A DNA stretch of 49,566 nt from Planctomycetaceae bacterium (lineage in GTDB: Bacteria; Planctomycetota; Planctomycetia; Pirellulales; Pirellulaceae). The notes below the pieces were generated by a model. The model worked only from the letters and a program-made list of their open reading frames with translations, searched no databases and was not told the origin of the DNA. The translations under genes were made by a program, and so were the position numbers. Positions 26,944-35,660 of this stretch are shown piece after piece (within the stretch, counting starts at the first letter, position 1; every line of letters starts with the position of its first letter). The DNA lies in assembly GCA_002709225.1 (NCBI GenBank), contig PAQH01000110.1:1-49566 (forward strand), in the 5' to 3' direction.

Positions 26944-27765
26944 ATGCGTTCGATTGCGATCATCAATCAAAAGGGAGGCGTTGGTAAGACCACGACTGCC
27001 GTGAATCTGGCCGCCGCGCTGGCTGATTCTGGTCAACGCGTTTGTTTGGTCGATGTGGATCCGCAGGCTCACGCATCGCTCCACCTGGGCGTTTCTATTC
27101 CAGAAAGCGCTGATTCTGTATACGGCGTGTTGACTGGCCGTCGTGATCTAGGAGATGTGCGACAATTGGTCGCAGAGCGGTTCTGGCTGGTCCCTTCGCA
27201 TCTCGACCTGGCGGCCGCCGAGTTGGAATTAGCGAATGAGATTGGCAGAGAGAAGATTTTGAGTGACTGCATTGCGCAGGATTCCGAGAACTTCGACACA
27301 CTGATCGTCGATTGCCCTCCTTCGTTAGGTATTTTGACTCTCAATGCGCTCACCGCTGTCCGTGAGGTGTTGCTGCCGCTGCAGCCGCATTTTCTGGCGT
27401 TACACGGTCTCAGCAAGCTGCTACACACGGTCCAGCTCGTTTCCGATCGACTCAATCCGGATTTGGAGCTGACGGGTGTTGTGTTGTGCATGTTTGATGC
27501 GGGGACGCGACTGGCAAACGAAGTCGCAAAAGATGTCGGTGAGTTCTTTGATGCCCATCGACAGTCACGGGGACCCTGGGCGCAGGCAGATTTGTTCGCC
27601 ACGCGCATCCGTCGCAATATTCGACTTGCGGAGGCTCCTAGTTTTGGTCAGTCAATTTTCCAGTACGCAGCTGATTCGAATGGTGCTGAAGATTATCGCC
27701 GATTATCGAACGAACTGGTGGCACGACTGGAACGGCCTGGTCAGCAGGTTTCTTCCGCGGCCTGA
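26944..27765 (+). CDS. ParA-family ATPase (orphan)
   Basis: A 273-residue deviant Walker ATPase. Walker A is INQKGGVGKTTTAVNLA, Walker A' region VDVDPQAHAS and Walker B LIVDCPPSLGILTLNAL; the signature lysine is present. Such proteins position chromosomes, plasmids or protein clusters by cycling between ATP-dimer and monomer on DNA or membrane. The ATG at 26944 follows a GGGAG ribosome site; a TATAAT at 26865-26870 could be a -10 box, but no good -35 lies at the right distance. No parB or parS-like repeat is near, so it need not be the chromosomal ParA. A likely terminator follows. Confidence 0.88.
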   Translation: MRSIAIINQKGGVGKTTTAVNLAAALADSGQRVCLVDVDPQAHASLHLGVSIPESADSVYGVLTGRRDLGDVRQLVAERFWLVPSHLDLAAAELELANEIGREKILSDCIAQDSENFDTLIVDCPPSLGILTLNALTAVREVLLPLQPHFLALHGLSKLLHTVQLVSDRLNPDLELTGVVLCMFDAGTRLANEVAKDVGEFFDAHRQSRGPWAQADLFATRIRRNIRLAEAPSFGQSIFQYAADSNGAEDYRRLSNELVARLERPGQQVSSAA

Positions 27766-27778
27766 TCAGGTTCTTTTC

Positions 27779-27817
27779 ACAGTGGACGTGTGTTCTCCTT
27801 GTCCCGCTGTTTTTTTC
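27779..27817 (+). terminator. Probable intrinsic terminator after parA
   Basis: ACAGTGG (27779-27785) pairs with CCGCTGT (27804-27810), seven pairs including one G-U, followed by a run of eight T (27810-27817). The loop is long (about 18 bases), so the structure is moderate, but its place 14 bases after the stop supports it. Confidence 0.5.
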
Positions 27818-27928
27818 ACTCCGCCTGGAGAACTTTTCTGTTGCTCGGTGGTTCTATGAATACAGTTGTCACGTGATCATAATAGCACGAGAAAGAGCCA
27901 AGAAATCTAGAGTGCATTGGAGAACGCC

Positions 27929-28612
27929 ATGCGATTTACCGGTCTTGCTTGTTTGATTGTCGTATTAGGTAGTGCCTATTGGACGCTGGCAGAAGATAAC
28001 GAACGCCCTGGCAGGCCAGGATCTGACCGGCGGGAGTTGCTCAAGCGTTTCGACAAGAATGGTGATGGCCGGCTTGATGAAGAAGAGCGAGCTGCGGCAC
28101 GGCGGCAACGCGGCAAGAAAGGAAAGGGGCGTTTTACTGAAGTTCTCAAGAGGTTTGACAAGGATGGTGATGGCAAACTCAACGACGAAGAACGCGCTCA
28201 GGCGCGTCGGGCTCGCGAACAGGGAAATCCGCAACGGGGAGGCGCTGGTCGTCGTCGCCCGGAACAGCCACGGTTGAACGCGCAGAATATTATGCGGCGA
28301 TTCGATAAAGATGGCGACGAGAAGTTGAACCGAGAAGAATTGTCAGCGCTGCTACAGGCGTTACGACGTCAACGCGCTGACGCGGGTCGCCAGGGGGGCG
28401 GTCGTGGTGGCCAAAAAAAGGGTCGCGGTGGCCAGCAGAAGGGGCGTGGCGATCGAAAGAAGGGGGAGCCGGGCCGGCGTCCAGTCCGGGTGGATCGGGA
28501 GAAGTTGATTGAACGGTTTGACAAGGATGGAGACGGTCGTCTCAACGAACAGGAAAGAGCTGCCGCGAGAGAGGCCCTCCGCCAGCGTCGTGGCAAGCAA
28601 GCGGATGATTGA
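27929..28612 (+). CDS. Secreted EF-hand calcium-binding protein
   Basis: A 227-residue exported protein. The ATG at 27929 follows a GGAG ribosome site and starts a signal peptide ending near TLAEDN. Four EF-hand loops are visible: DKNGDGRLDEEE, DKDGDGKLNDEE, DKDGDEKLNREE and DKDGDGRLNEQE. The third has Glu instead of Gly at loop position 6 and may bind calcium more weakly. A basic glycine- and lysine-rich linker (GGRGGQKKGRGGQQKGRGD) separates loops three and four. It probably binds calcium outside the cytoplasm; a partner or role is not shown. Its neighbours are unrelated. Confidence 0.85.
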   Translation: MRFTGLACLIVVLGSAYWTLAEDNERPGRPGSDRRELLKRFDKNGDGRLDEEERAAARRQRGKKGKGRFTEVLKRFDKDGDGKLNDEERAQARRAREQGNPQRGGAGRRRPEQPRLNAQNIMRRFDKDGDEKLNREELSALLQALRRQRADAGRQGGGRGGQKKGRGGQQKGRGDRKKGEPGRRPVRVDREKLIERFDKDGDGRLNEQERAAAREALRQRRGKQADD

Positions 28613-29274
28613 GAACTCCGATTGCGGCTTATTTATTCAAGCGGCATGTCGATCAGGCTGAACGGCCGTTTTTCGCAAATGTCGACAGGTGGGACAAAGG
28701 CAGGGATGGCTTGGCGCACGCGGTTCTGCTCTGCTTCCTACACGGTCGCGGGTGTGACCGTTGCCAGTCGACGTGCGCGGAAAGATTCGGGTAATTCGTC
28801 TGATGAGGGCTAATAGTATCTTGGCGTGCGCCATTAGGTAACAGCACCTGGTCATGAGGGAACTGTGCTGCGCCCGCAAACTGTTGCGATGTATTGGGTG
28901 GCGACAAGGTTGCCTGAAAACGCGCGGGAGCTTAGGTGTTTGAATAGCTGACCTGAGCTTTGTCACACCAGGGAACGACTGAGTCTTGCTCGGTCCCTGT
29001 CTATACTATCGACTATGAGTCCGCGATTCTTAACACCCTCAGGAGTTTGGGGTGCACGCGTGATCTATGCGTAATACCTAAAGTAACGGTCTGATACTAC
29101 CGCTAAATTCTGGAGCACCCGACACACCAGTTGGCGCAATCCACCGTTGGTTGTCGCCAGATACGCCGAGTTTTCGGTTGTTCTTCCAACGCAAGTAAGT
29201 TAGCCAACAGAGACTGTAACAACCGGTATCAGGTTTTGCACCGAAGGCTGTACTTGCGACGGGGATTGCATAAC
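28613..29274. other. Long gene-free region between EF-hand gene and gltA
   Basis: About 660 bases between convergent genes. Short open frames exist on both strands, but their translations are rich in Arg, His, Pro and Ser without domain-like character. I found no tRNA-like T-loop/acceptor pairing, no strong terminator and no repeat. It could hold decayed coding sequence or an unrecognised small RNA. Confidence 0.4.
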
Positions 29275-30564
29275 CTAACCGCGCTGGTCGATGGGCACGA
29301 ATTCGCGATCGAGGTTTCCGGTGTAGATCTGGCGCGGGCGACAGATCCGGAATGTCGGCGAGCGGTGCATTTCCATCCAGTGTGCAATCCAACCTGGCAG
29401 ACGCCCCATCGCAAACAGCACGGTGAACATTTGCACGGGAATCCCGATTGCCCGATAGACGACACCAGAATAGAAGTCGACATTGGGATAGAGTTTTTTC
29501 TCAACAAAATACGGATCATTCAACGCGACTTCTTCAAGCTGTTGAGCAACATCAAAGAGCGGGTCGTCGATGTTTAGTTTGTCGAGCAACTTGTCACAAG
29601 CCACTTTAATAATGCGCGCGCGTGGATCGTAGTTCTTGTAGACGCGGTGGCCGAATCCCATCAGCCGAAATCCACTGGATTTGTCCTTTGCCATATCAAC
29701 GTATTTTTGGACATTTGCACCATCTGCGATGATCTGGTCAAGCATATTGACGACCGCTTCATTGGCACCGCCGTGCAACGGACCCCACAAAGCACAAATG
29801 CCAGCCGCAATCGAAGCAAACAAATTGGCATTTGAAGAACCGACCATGCGAACAGTAGAGGTGCTGCAATTCTGTTCGTGATCGGCGTGTACGATTAACA
29901 GAAGATTTAAAGCGTCCACAAAATCGGGGTCGATTTCATACGGCTCACTAGGCACCGAGAACATCATCTGCAGAAAATTCTCGACATAGCTAAGGTCATT
30001 TTGCGGATAAATGAACGGCTGACCGAAGGACTTCTTGTAGCTGTACGCCGCGATTGTGGGAAGCTTCGCGATCAAACGTAGAACCGAACTTTCCACTTGC
30101 TCTTCGTTTTGTGGGTCCAGTGAATCCTGATAGAACGTGGACAAGCAACTCACGGTCGATGAGAGAATGGCCATCGGGTGAGCATCACGTGGGAAACCAT
30201 TGTAGAAGGACCGCATATCCTCATGCAGCATTGTGTGGCGGCGTATGGCGCTGCGAAAGTTCTGCAGTTCATCGGCGGTTGGCAATTCACCGTAGATCAA
30301 CAGATAGCAGACTTCTACGAAATCACAATTGGCGGCGATCGACTCAATGGGGTAGCCGCGATAACGCAGGATTCCCTGTTCGCCATTCAAGAAAGTGATG
30401 CTGCTGGTTGTCGACCCGGTGTTTACGTAGCCTTCATCGAGCGTGACCAGGCCAGTTTGAGCACGCAATTTGGAGATGTCTAAGCCGCGTTCATGTTCCG
30501 TTCCTTCGACGACCGGTAGGTCGACGGCAGTGTCGTTAAGGGTCAGTTTTGCGACGTCAGACAT
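29275..30564 (-). CDS. gltA: Citrate synthase
   Basis: Condenses oxaloacetate and acetyl-CoA to citrate, entry to the TCA cycle. About 429 residues, the size of the hexameric, NADH-regulated type of Gram-negative bacteria. Seen are LDEGYVNTGSTTSSITFLNG, ILRYRGYPIESIA, active-site histidines in LLIVHADHEQNCSTSTVR and LWGPLHGGANEAV, MGFGHRVYKNYDPRA, the catalytic aspartate in YPNVDFYSGVVYRAIG and the C-terminal WIAHWMEMH. Either of two nearby ATGs (30564, or 30579 five codons upstream) could be the start; neither has a strong ribosome site. Divergent from the ferredoxin gene. Confidence 0.96.
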   Translation of the reverse strand: MSDVAKLTLNDTAVDLPVVEGTEHERGLDISKLRAQTGLVTLDEGYVNTGSTTSSITFLNGEQGILRYRGYPIESIAANCDFVEVCYLLIYGELPTADELQNFRSAIRRHTMLHEDMRSFYNGFPRDAHPMAILSSTVSCLSTFYQDSLDPQNEEQVESSVLRLIAKLPTIAAYSYKKSFGQPFIYPQNDLSYVENFLQMMFSVPSEPYEIDPDFVDALNLLLIVHADHEQNCSTSTVRMVGSSNANLFASIAAGICALWGPLHGGANEAVVNMLDQIIADGANVQKYVDMAKDKSSGFRLMGFGHRVYKNYDPRARIIKVACDKLLDKLNIDDPLFDVAQQLEEVALNDPYFVEKKLYPNVDFYSGVVYRAIGIPVQMFTVLFAMGRLPGWIAHWMEMHRSPTFRICRPRQIYTGNLDREFVPIDQRG

Positions 30565-30931
30565 AGAGTTTTCTTTCATCGAAGGGCAAACTGGCAGCGT
30601 CTATACACAAAACTCGCCAACTTCTCGGGCTACGAAACCGGATCACAGCGATGACACAACATCCGATCCGTTTTGTAACGAGAGCTCGCCACAGTAAGAT
30701 TCTTGTCGATGTGAATCTGCAGTCTAACGATCTCGAGAGGCTTCGACAATTCACCCCAGGAGCTTACTGTGCGGTGACTGGCAGCGGAGGTAGATTTTCA
30801 TGACGGTGGCTGGTACGATTACTCTTTCGCGGAGCGGCAGATTTTTCGTGTGTTTTCCCTGCGAATTCGACCACGCTTGATCCGCGCCAGTTTTTTCACC
30901 GTTTCCTTTTCTCGCTCTTGTTCGATGTGCC
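30565..30931. other. Divergent intergenic region, gltA/ferredoxin
   Basis: About 367 bases that should hold promoters for both genes. I see no clear -10/-35 pair, repeat or small gene. Confidence 0.5.
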
Positions 30932-31345
30932 ATGCCGGTAGTCAAATTCCTCAACGAAAATAAAGAGATCGAGGTACCCGAAGGCGCGAATCTTCGCGCC
31001 GAGGCTGAAAAAGCCGGGATACATTTGAATTGTGCTATCAGCGGTGTCAGTGATGGTGTGGATCAATTTGTCCAGTCGGTATCGAAATATACCCACTGTC
31101 GCGGCTTCGGGCTTTGTGGGACCTGCCGTGTTCTGGTCAAGAAGGGAATGGAAAATACCAGTCCCATGAGCAATCGGGAGAAGGCCAAGTTCAAGTGGAT
31201 GCCAGTTCCCGACCCGATTCCAAGCCTGGCTTTTGTCGGAAACGAAGATGAAATGCGTTTGGCCTGCCAGACGTATGTTCATGGTGACATCGAGGTTGAA
31301 TCACAACCTCCACTGAACTTGTTTGGCGAGAATTTTTTCAGTTAG
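30932..31345 (+). CDS. 2Fe-2S ferredoxin
   Basis: A 137-residue ferredoxin with the plant/adrenodoxin-type fold. Cluster ligands are C56, C62 and C65 in THCRGFGLCGTCRVLVKK and C112 in LACQTYVHGDIEVE. An additional cysteine is C34 (HLNCAIS). An insertion of about 20 residues (SVSDGVDQFVQSVSKYTH) lies before the first ligand, where the classical loop is shorter. It transfers electrons in the cytoplasm; the partner reductase is not nearby. The PII gene follows on the same strand after about 110 bases, which might link redox state to nitrogen control, but this is only context. Confidence 0.88.
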   Translation: MPVVKFLNENKEIEVPEGANLRAEAEKAGIHLNCAISGVSDGVDQFVQSVSKYTHCRGFGLCGTCRVLVKKGMENTSPMSNREKAKFKWMPVPDPIPSLAFVGNEDEMRLACQTYVHGDIEVESQPPLNLFGENFFS

Positions 31346-31454
31346 GCCTCAGCGGCGGTCAGTTGGCCTAACGGCGCCTTGCCGTTCGTGACGTCCTGCT
31401 TGAACCGGCCCTGTGCCCAGTTTGGGTCGGCCACGTGTTCTGGAGAGACTGCGA

Positions 31455-31796
31455 GTGAAACAAATCGTGGCAGTCATCAAACCCTATTTGGCGGAACGGG
31501 TGTTGGACGCGTTGAAAAGGGCTCCCTTGGAGGCGCTTACTGTTCGTGAAGTAAAGGGTTTTGGGCGGCAGAAAAACTATCTGGACCAGTACGACGACAA
31601 TGAGTACTCCCAGGCGTTTTTGCCAAAGGTCGAGATCAACTTGTGGGTGGACGATCAGCGCACTGATGAAGTTGTCCGGAAACTCGTTGAGGTGGCCGGT
31701 ACGGGTCGGATGGGGGACGGAAAAGTGTTCGTACTTCCGGTGCCGACTTGTATTGGCGAGGTTGAGGCGGCAGCGCGCAGACAGACGACGGGTTAA
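31455..31796 (+). CDS. PII nitrogen regulatory protein
   Basis: A 113-residue PII signal transducer that senses 2-oxoglutarate and ATP/ADP. The GTG at 31455 with a GGAGAG ribosome site gives the standard N-terminus VKQIVAVIKPYLAERVLDAL; the frame is open further upstream to 31413. The T-loop is GFGRQKNYLDQYDDNEYSQA with tyrosine 51, the residue uridylylated in enterobacterial GlnB. The ATP-binding motif GTGRMGDGKVFVLPV is intact. No amtB, glnA or glnD is adjacent, so its target is unknown. The T-loop middle is more acidic (DQYDDNE) than in E. coli GlnB. Confidence 0.93.
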   Translation: MKQIVAVIKPYLAERVLDALKRAPLEALTVREVKGFGRQKNYLDQYDDNEYSQAFLPKVEINLWVDDQRTDEVVRKLVEVAGTGRMGDGKVFVLPVPTCIGEVEAAARRQTTG

Positions 31797-31943
31797 CCGT
31801 TTTGGTAGTTGCTACCTAGCAAGCGATTTGCACCACGGGAACACCCGCAACGCGCTCGCCGGACCTGTCCTGCGATCTAACTCAAACCGGGGCTATGTCA
31901 GCCTGTTGGTTTTGTTTGCGAGCCGGCAGATGTTGCAGTGGGT

Positions 31944-32873
31944 CTATTGAATTTCCCAAAGGCAGGCTCGCTGGTCGTAACCCGCGGATACGAGGTGCCG
32001 GCCGTCAGGTGAAAACGCAACTGTGCGGACGACATCGATATGGTTCTCCAAGCTGGAGGTTTCCACACCTCGGCGCAAGTCCCACAGCTTTACAGATCCG
32101 TCCCACCCGCCAGTCACCAGTTGTTGGGCGTTGGATGAAAAGGCCAGGGAGTAGATCCAATTACGATGTCCATGGAACGTGTGTAGTACTTGCCTGTCAC
32201 TTAAGTTCCAGACTTTTGCCATACCTTTGGGGCGGCGGCTACCAGGTGGCCGATGGCCGTAACCGACCGCCAATAGAGAGAGATCGTGGGAAAATGCGGA
32301 GGTGTGCGCCCAGGGCAGGAGTGCGGGGTATTCCGCTAACAACTTGCCTGACCGGGCATCCCATCGTTTGGTGATGGTGTCGGCAGCGGCCGAGCAGAGC
32401 GCAGTGCTGTCTGGGGTAAATGCCACCGATTCCACTTGTTTTTCGTGGCCTTGTAACACCATTTCTGCGCGTGCGTTGCGCCAATCCCAAATGCGTACCG
32501 TCTTGTCGTACGAAACCGAAGCAAGACGTTCACCGTCCGGGGCAAAGGCCAGGTCATGAACAACGTTCTGATGGCCTGTTAACGTGCTCAGCAGCGTGCC
32601 ATTGGCAATATTCCAGAGTCTGATAGCACTATCGTTGTTCGCGCTTCCTGATGCCAAGGTCTCGCCGCTTGGTGAAAATGCGAGGCAGTAGATCTCCGTG
32701 CTGTGGTCTCGCAGTGTCATTTCCAACTTGCCTGAATCGGTCGACCAGATGCGGATGACGTGGTCCCAGCCACCGGTTGCCAGTCGCTTACCGTCAGGCG
32801 AAAAAACGGCGTCGTAGATCCAGTTGGTGTGGCCTACGAGGACATGTCGCGGCTGGATGGGATTTGAAGTCAT
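31944..32873 (-). CDS. Seven-bladed WD40 repeat protein
   Basis: A 309-residue protein consisting almost entirely of WD40 repeats; I count seven, enough for one closed beta-propeller. The clearest are LVGHTNWIYDAVFSPDGKRL, LTGHQNVVHDLAFAPDGERL and FHGHRNWIYSLAFSSNAQQL, each ending in a W-D-like dipeptide. The fifth is degenerate. There is no signal peptide from the ATG at 32873; the frame continues to a TTG at 32996, but that N-terminus is low-complexity. A cytoplasmic scaffold is likely. It lies about 160 bases downstream of a DUF1501 gene on the same strand. Confidence 0.9.
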   Translation of the reverse strand: MTSNPIQPRHVLVGHTNWIYDAVFSPDGKRLATGGWDHVIRIWSTDSGKLEMTLRDHSTEIYCLAFSPSGETLASGSANNDSAIRLWNIANGTLLSTLTGHQNVVHDLAFAPDGERLASVSYDKTVRIWDWRNARAEMVLQGHEKQVESVAFTPDSTALCSAAADTITKRWDARSGKLLAEYPALLPWAHTSAFSHDLSLLAVGYGHRPPGSRRPKGMAKVWNLSDRQVLHTFHGHRNWIYSLAFSSNAQQLVTGGWDGSVKLWDLRRGVETSSLENHIDVVRTVAFSPDGRHLVSAGYDQRACLWEIQ

Positions 32874-33032
32874 ACTGCTTTGTTCACGGACTGTCGATTT
32901 GGTGCTAATAGCGCTCAGGCACAATGCGTTTTCGGATGGACTGTGTTCTGAATTATCATCCAGCCGGGAGCTGGACCCCTCGGAAGTGAGATGCAAATGG
33001 TATGCTTCTGAGAGAAGACTCTGGCTTGGAAC

Positions 33033-34460
33033 CTAGAGGAGTTGCTTGATGGGCTGGCCCTTGCAGACTTGATAGGGACGTCCCGTTTGATCGTAAAGGT
33101 GTCTGGTGATATCGATGCCGAGTAAATGGAGGATCGTTGCTCCCAGATCAAGGGGTGAAACAGGATTTTCTTTTGGGTAAGCTCCATCGCGGTCGGAGGC
33201 GCCGAAGATAGTACCTCGCGGAATTCCTGCGCCAGCCATTACCGCCGAAAACACTTGTGGCCAGTGGTTGCGCCCACCGTTGGCATCGATTTGTGGGCTA
33301 CGCCCAAACTCTCCCATCCAAACTACAAGTGTATCATCGAGCATGCCACGGCTATCCATATCAGTGAGTAATGCCGAGAAGGCTCGGTCTAGCGGTGGGA
33401 GTTGCCAGTTCTTTAAGTTGGGGAAATTATTAATGTGGTTATCCCAACCGATGTCGGTACGCACAGGACCATTGCGCCAATACACTGTGACGAGAGGGAC
33501 GCCCGCTTCGATGAGACGCCTGGAAAACAGTAGCTCTTGACCGAAAGTGTGACGGCCATACCGATCACGCAACCGAGGGTCTTCAGTGGACAAATCGAAG
33601 GCGCGTCGTGATTGGGGCGACGACAGCAGCGAGAGAGCCTTTTGCTGCGCGCTGTTGAGACTCTCCGCAACACGACTGCGGTCTAGTTGTTTCATGCGCT
33701 GATCCAGTTGACTGGCGATTCGACCGATTCCAGCCAGCCGCATTGGCGTCAGGCCCGGTTGTAAACGCAGCTCTTGTGGAATGAATTGCTTGAATGTGGG
33801 GTCTTCAATAGGCAATTTGTTGGGCACTGCGTTAATGATGAAGGGGTCGTAACGGCTACCGAGAAACCCTCCGTATTGTCCGGGAATCACTTTGCCAGAA
33901 TTGCTTTGGAGAAGGCATGGCAACTGAACATATCCAGGGAGTCCATTGTTGCGTGGTTGCAGGTGGGATAGGAGGGCGCCGAAATGAGGGTGGTCGCTGC
34001 GCCGGGCGGTAATCAACGGTGAAACACGGGGGTATGCATTTCCCGTTAACAGGTCATGACTCGCGGAAATGTGATCACCATCACGATGATTGAGCGATCG
34101 CAATATGGTGAATTTATCCGCTTGTTCGGCGAGCAGTGGCAGGTGGTCTGAGATCTCTACCCCTGGGACGTTCGTGGGAATCGGCGCGAATTCACCTCGG
34201 ATCTCGCGCGGGGCGTTGGGTTTGAGGTCAAACGTGTCATGGTGTGGAGGACCTCCCCACATGTACAACAGAATACAGCGTTTGGCGCGTCCAAAACTGG
34301 TAGCCCCATGTTGTCCAGATTGACTCGGTTCTGCGCAGGCCTGTGCCGCGAGTAGTGTTGGTAGTGTGAGACCAAGTGCGCCCAATCCTCCCAATCGCAT
34401 TGCCTCACGACGATTCAGGCGATCGCACAAGCGTAGATTTCCGCTTTGCAACGAGAGCAT
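33033..34460 (-). CDS. DUF1501 family protein, Tat-exported
   Basis: A 475-residue DUF1501 protein with a twin-arginine-like leader, LNRREAMRLGGLGALGLTLP, beginning at the ATG at 34460 (AGGA ribosome site). Family hallmarks are ILLYMWGGPPHHDTFDLKPN, FAPIPTNVPGVEISDHLPLL, RRLIEAGVPLVTVYWRNG, VVWMGEFGRSPQIDANGGRN with HWPQVF, and the end LYDQTGRPYQVCKGQPIKQLL (read in parts). The usual DUF1549/DUF1553 partner is missing; instead a WD40 gene follows. Function unknown. Confidence 0.92.
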   Translation of the reverse strand: MLSLQSGNLRLCDRLNRREAMRLGGLGALGLTLPTLLAAQACAEPSQSGQHGATSFGRAKRCILLYMWGGPPHHDTFDLKPNAPREIRGEFAPIPTNVPGVEISDHLPLLAEQADKFTILRSLNHRDGDHISASHDLLTGNAYPRVSPLITARRSDHPHFGALLSHLQPRNNGLPGYVQLPCLLQSNSGKVIPGQYGGFLGSRYDPFIINAVPNKLPIEDPTFKQFIPQELRLQPGLTPMRLAGIGRIASQLDQRMKQLDRSRVAESLNSAQQKALSLLSSPQSRRAFDLSTEDPRLRDRYGRHTFGQELLFSRRLIEAGVPLVTVYWRNGPVRTDIGWDNHINNFPNLKNWQLPPLDRAFSALLTDMDSRGMLDDTLVVWMGEFGRSPQIDANGGRNHWPQVFSAVMAGAGIPRGTIFGASDRDGAYPKENPVSPLDLGATILHLLGIDITRHLYDQTGRPYQVCKGQPIKQLL

Positions 34461-34872
34461 GACAGGTCCTTTGGAAGCAGGGTAAGCCTGGTGCTGGCTG
34501 TTGGTGGGAAAAATTGTTGGTTGCTCGATCGACGTGCTGTTCGGAACCCTCTTTGAGTCTGTGAACACTTGGTCCTGGCAACGCTATCGAACAATCGCCG
34601 TAAGTGGGATGGAGGTTATCACTCCGGGAAACCTGAACCCCTGAAGTGACAAGGCACGTGGCATCAAGTCTGGTTTTCAGGGGCCGGCCGCTCCTTCCTG
34701 ATCTTACCATATTTGAGTCTGACCGTGACCGACAATTGGAGTGCGCTTGGCTGAGGTGTCTCTGCCCACAGTGTCGTTCCCAGCCCCTTTACGAGGAACC
34801 GGTTAATTGTGGCGGAACGTCGATTGGACCCAAACGCCTCGCCTACTTTACCACGTTCGACCAGCGGCTCGA
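34461..34872. other. Intergenic region upstream of DUF1501
   Basis: About 412 bases between two minus-strand genes. Probably contains the promoter of the DUF1501 gene. No small gene, repeat or terminator recognised. Confidence 0.5.
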
Positions 34873-35352
34873 TTACCTGGTCTGCAGCGGTGTCAACAGG
34901 CCTTTCAGAAATCGGGCCGCTTGTTCACCAATGCCGGGGTGAGAACTTTCTCGTGGGCCAGCGACATTCAATACGGTGATCTTGTGATCGGTAATCCAAC
35001 GGCGAATGGGCGGAGTTCTCCAGGCACGGTGCAAGTCAGTCAGCTGGTAAGGCATGCCGAGTTTCTTTGCCAATTGCCAGGTCAGTTTCGTGCCACCGTG
35101 CAGCTGGCTTTGATACAAGATCAATGTCCCGTGGGAGTCAAGAATGTTCCGGCGTGTACGATCTGGGTATTCGCCGGAGTCTGTTTCAGTCAAGCGATAA
35201 GTTTCCGGAATACGCCCGTCTTCGGACAGACGATTTCTAGGGCACCATCCACCATGGCTGATGTGCAGCGCGATTGCGATGTCGAGCGCGGCTCGATCTA
35301 CGCCAGTCTGGCCGCCTGAGACAAGGCGTTGAATCGGTAACGATTTACACAT
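34873..35352 (-). CDS. Putative molybdenum carrier (SLOG/MoCo-carrier family)
   Basis: A 159-residue Rossmann-like protein of the putative molybdenum-carrier family, a branch of the SLOG superfamily that includes LOG and DprA. Family landmarks: RLVSGGQTGVDRAALDIAI, GGWCPRNRLSEDGRIPETY, LTETDSGEYPDRTRRNILDS, GTLILYQSQLHGGTKLT, and NVAGPRES near the C-terminus. The family name comes from algal molybdenum cofactor carrier proteins; direct evidence in bacteria is thin, and a nucleotide-ligand binding role is equally possible. I chose the ATG at 35352 (GGGAG ribosome site) over an in-frame TTG at 35361. No molybdopterin genes nearby. Confidence 0.82.
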   Translation of the reverse strand: MCKSLPIQRLVSGGQTGVDRAALDIAIALHISHGGWCPRNRLSEDGRIPETYRLTETDSGEYPDRTRRNILDSHGTLILYQSQLHGGTKLTWQLAKKLGMPYQLTDLHRAWRTPPIRRWITDHKITVLNVAGPRESSHPGIGEQAARFLKGLLTPLQTR

Positions 35353-35660
35353 GGTTGGCAATCTCCCTGGTCGACTTGCTATGTGTCAAGCGGCTGTCCA
35401 CGGCGTTTCCCACTTGGCGCGGATATTGGATAAGCTAACGTGCTAAGAGATGCGCAGCGTGACGCGGGCGGTTTGTTGAAGTGGCGTGTTGCTTTGGGGT
35501 CTGGAGCAGGTACTTTGGGAATACCGGACGACTTCGGGTTTCCATGTGGGTGTGAATTGTTTCAGCAATTTCGATGTCGCTGAAGAGGTTCAGCAGCAGG
35601 CGACGTTGTGAAGCCTGTAACGAGTTGTAATGGCTGGCAGATGAAGGAGGACTCGGGCCA
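35353..35660. other. Divergent intergenic region, MoCo carrier/membrane protein
   Basis: About 308 bases. A minus-strand open frame crosses it and runs into the membrane protein gene, but lacks a start codon in its protein-like part. Nothing else recognised. Confidence 0.4.

Noticed and set aside
28637..28966. Minus-strand open frame of 109 codons in the gap after the EF-hand gene
   Set aside because: Composition is Arg/His/Pro rich with no hydrophobic core or motif; likely chance.
34646..34942. Plus-strand frame containing a CLCPQC motif that suggests a zinc finger
   Set aside because: Overlaps the MoCo-carrier gene on the opposite strand and lacks a second Cys pair and a credible fold.
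22046..35352. dprA plus the SLOG-family MoCo carrier as parts of one defence system
   Set aside because: They are about 12 kb apart with housekeeping genes between; only the superfamily is shared.
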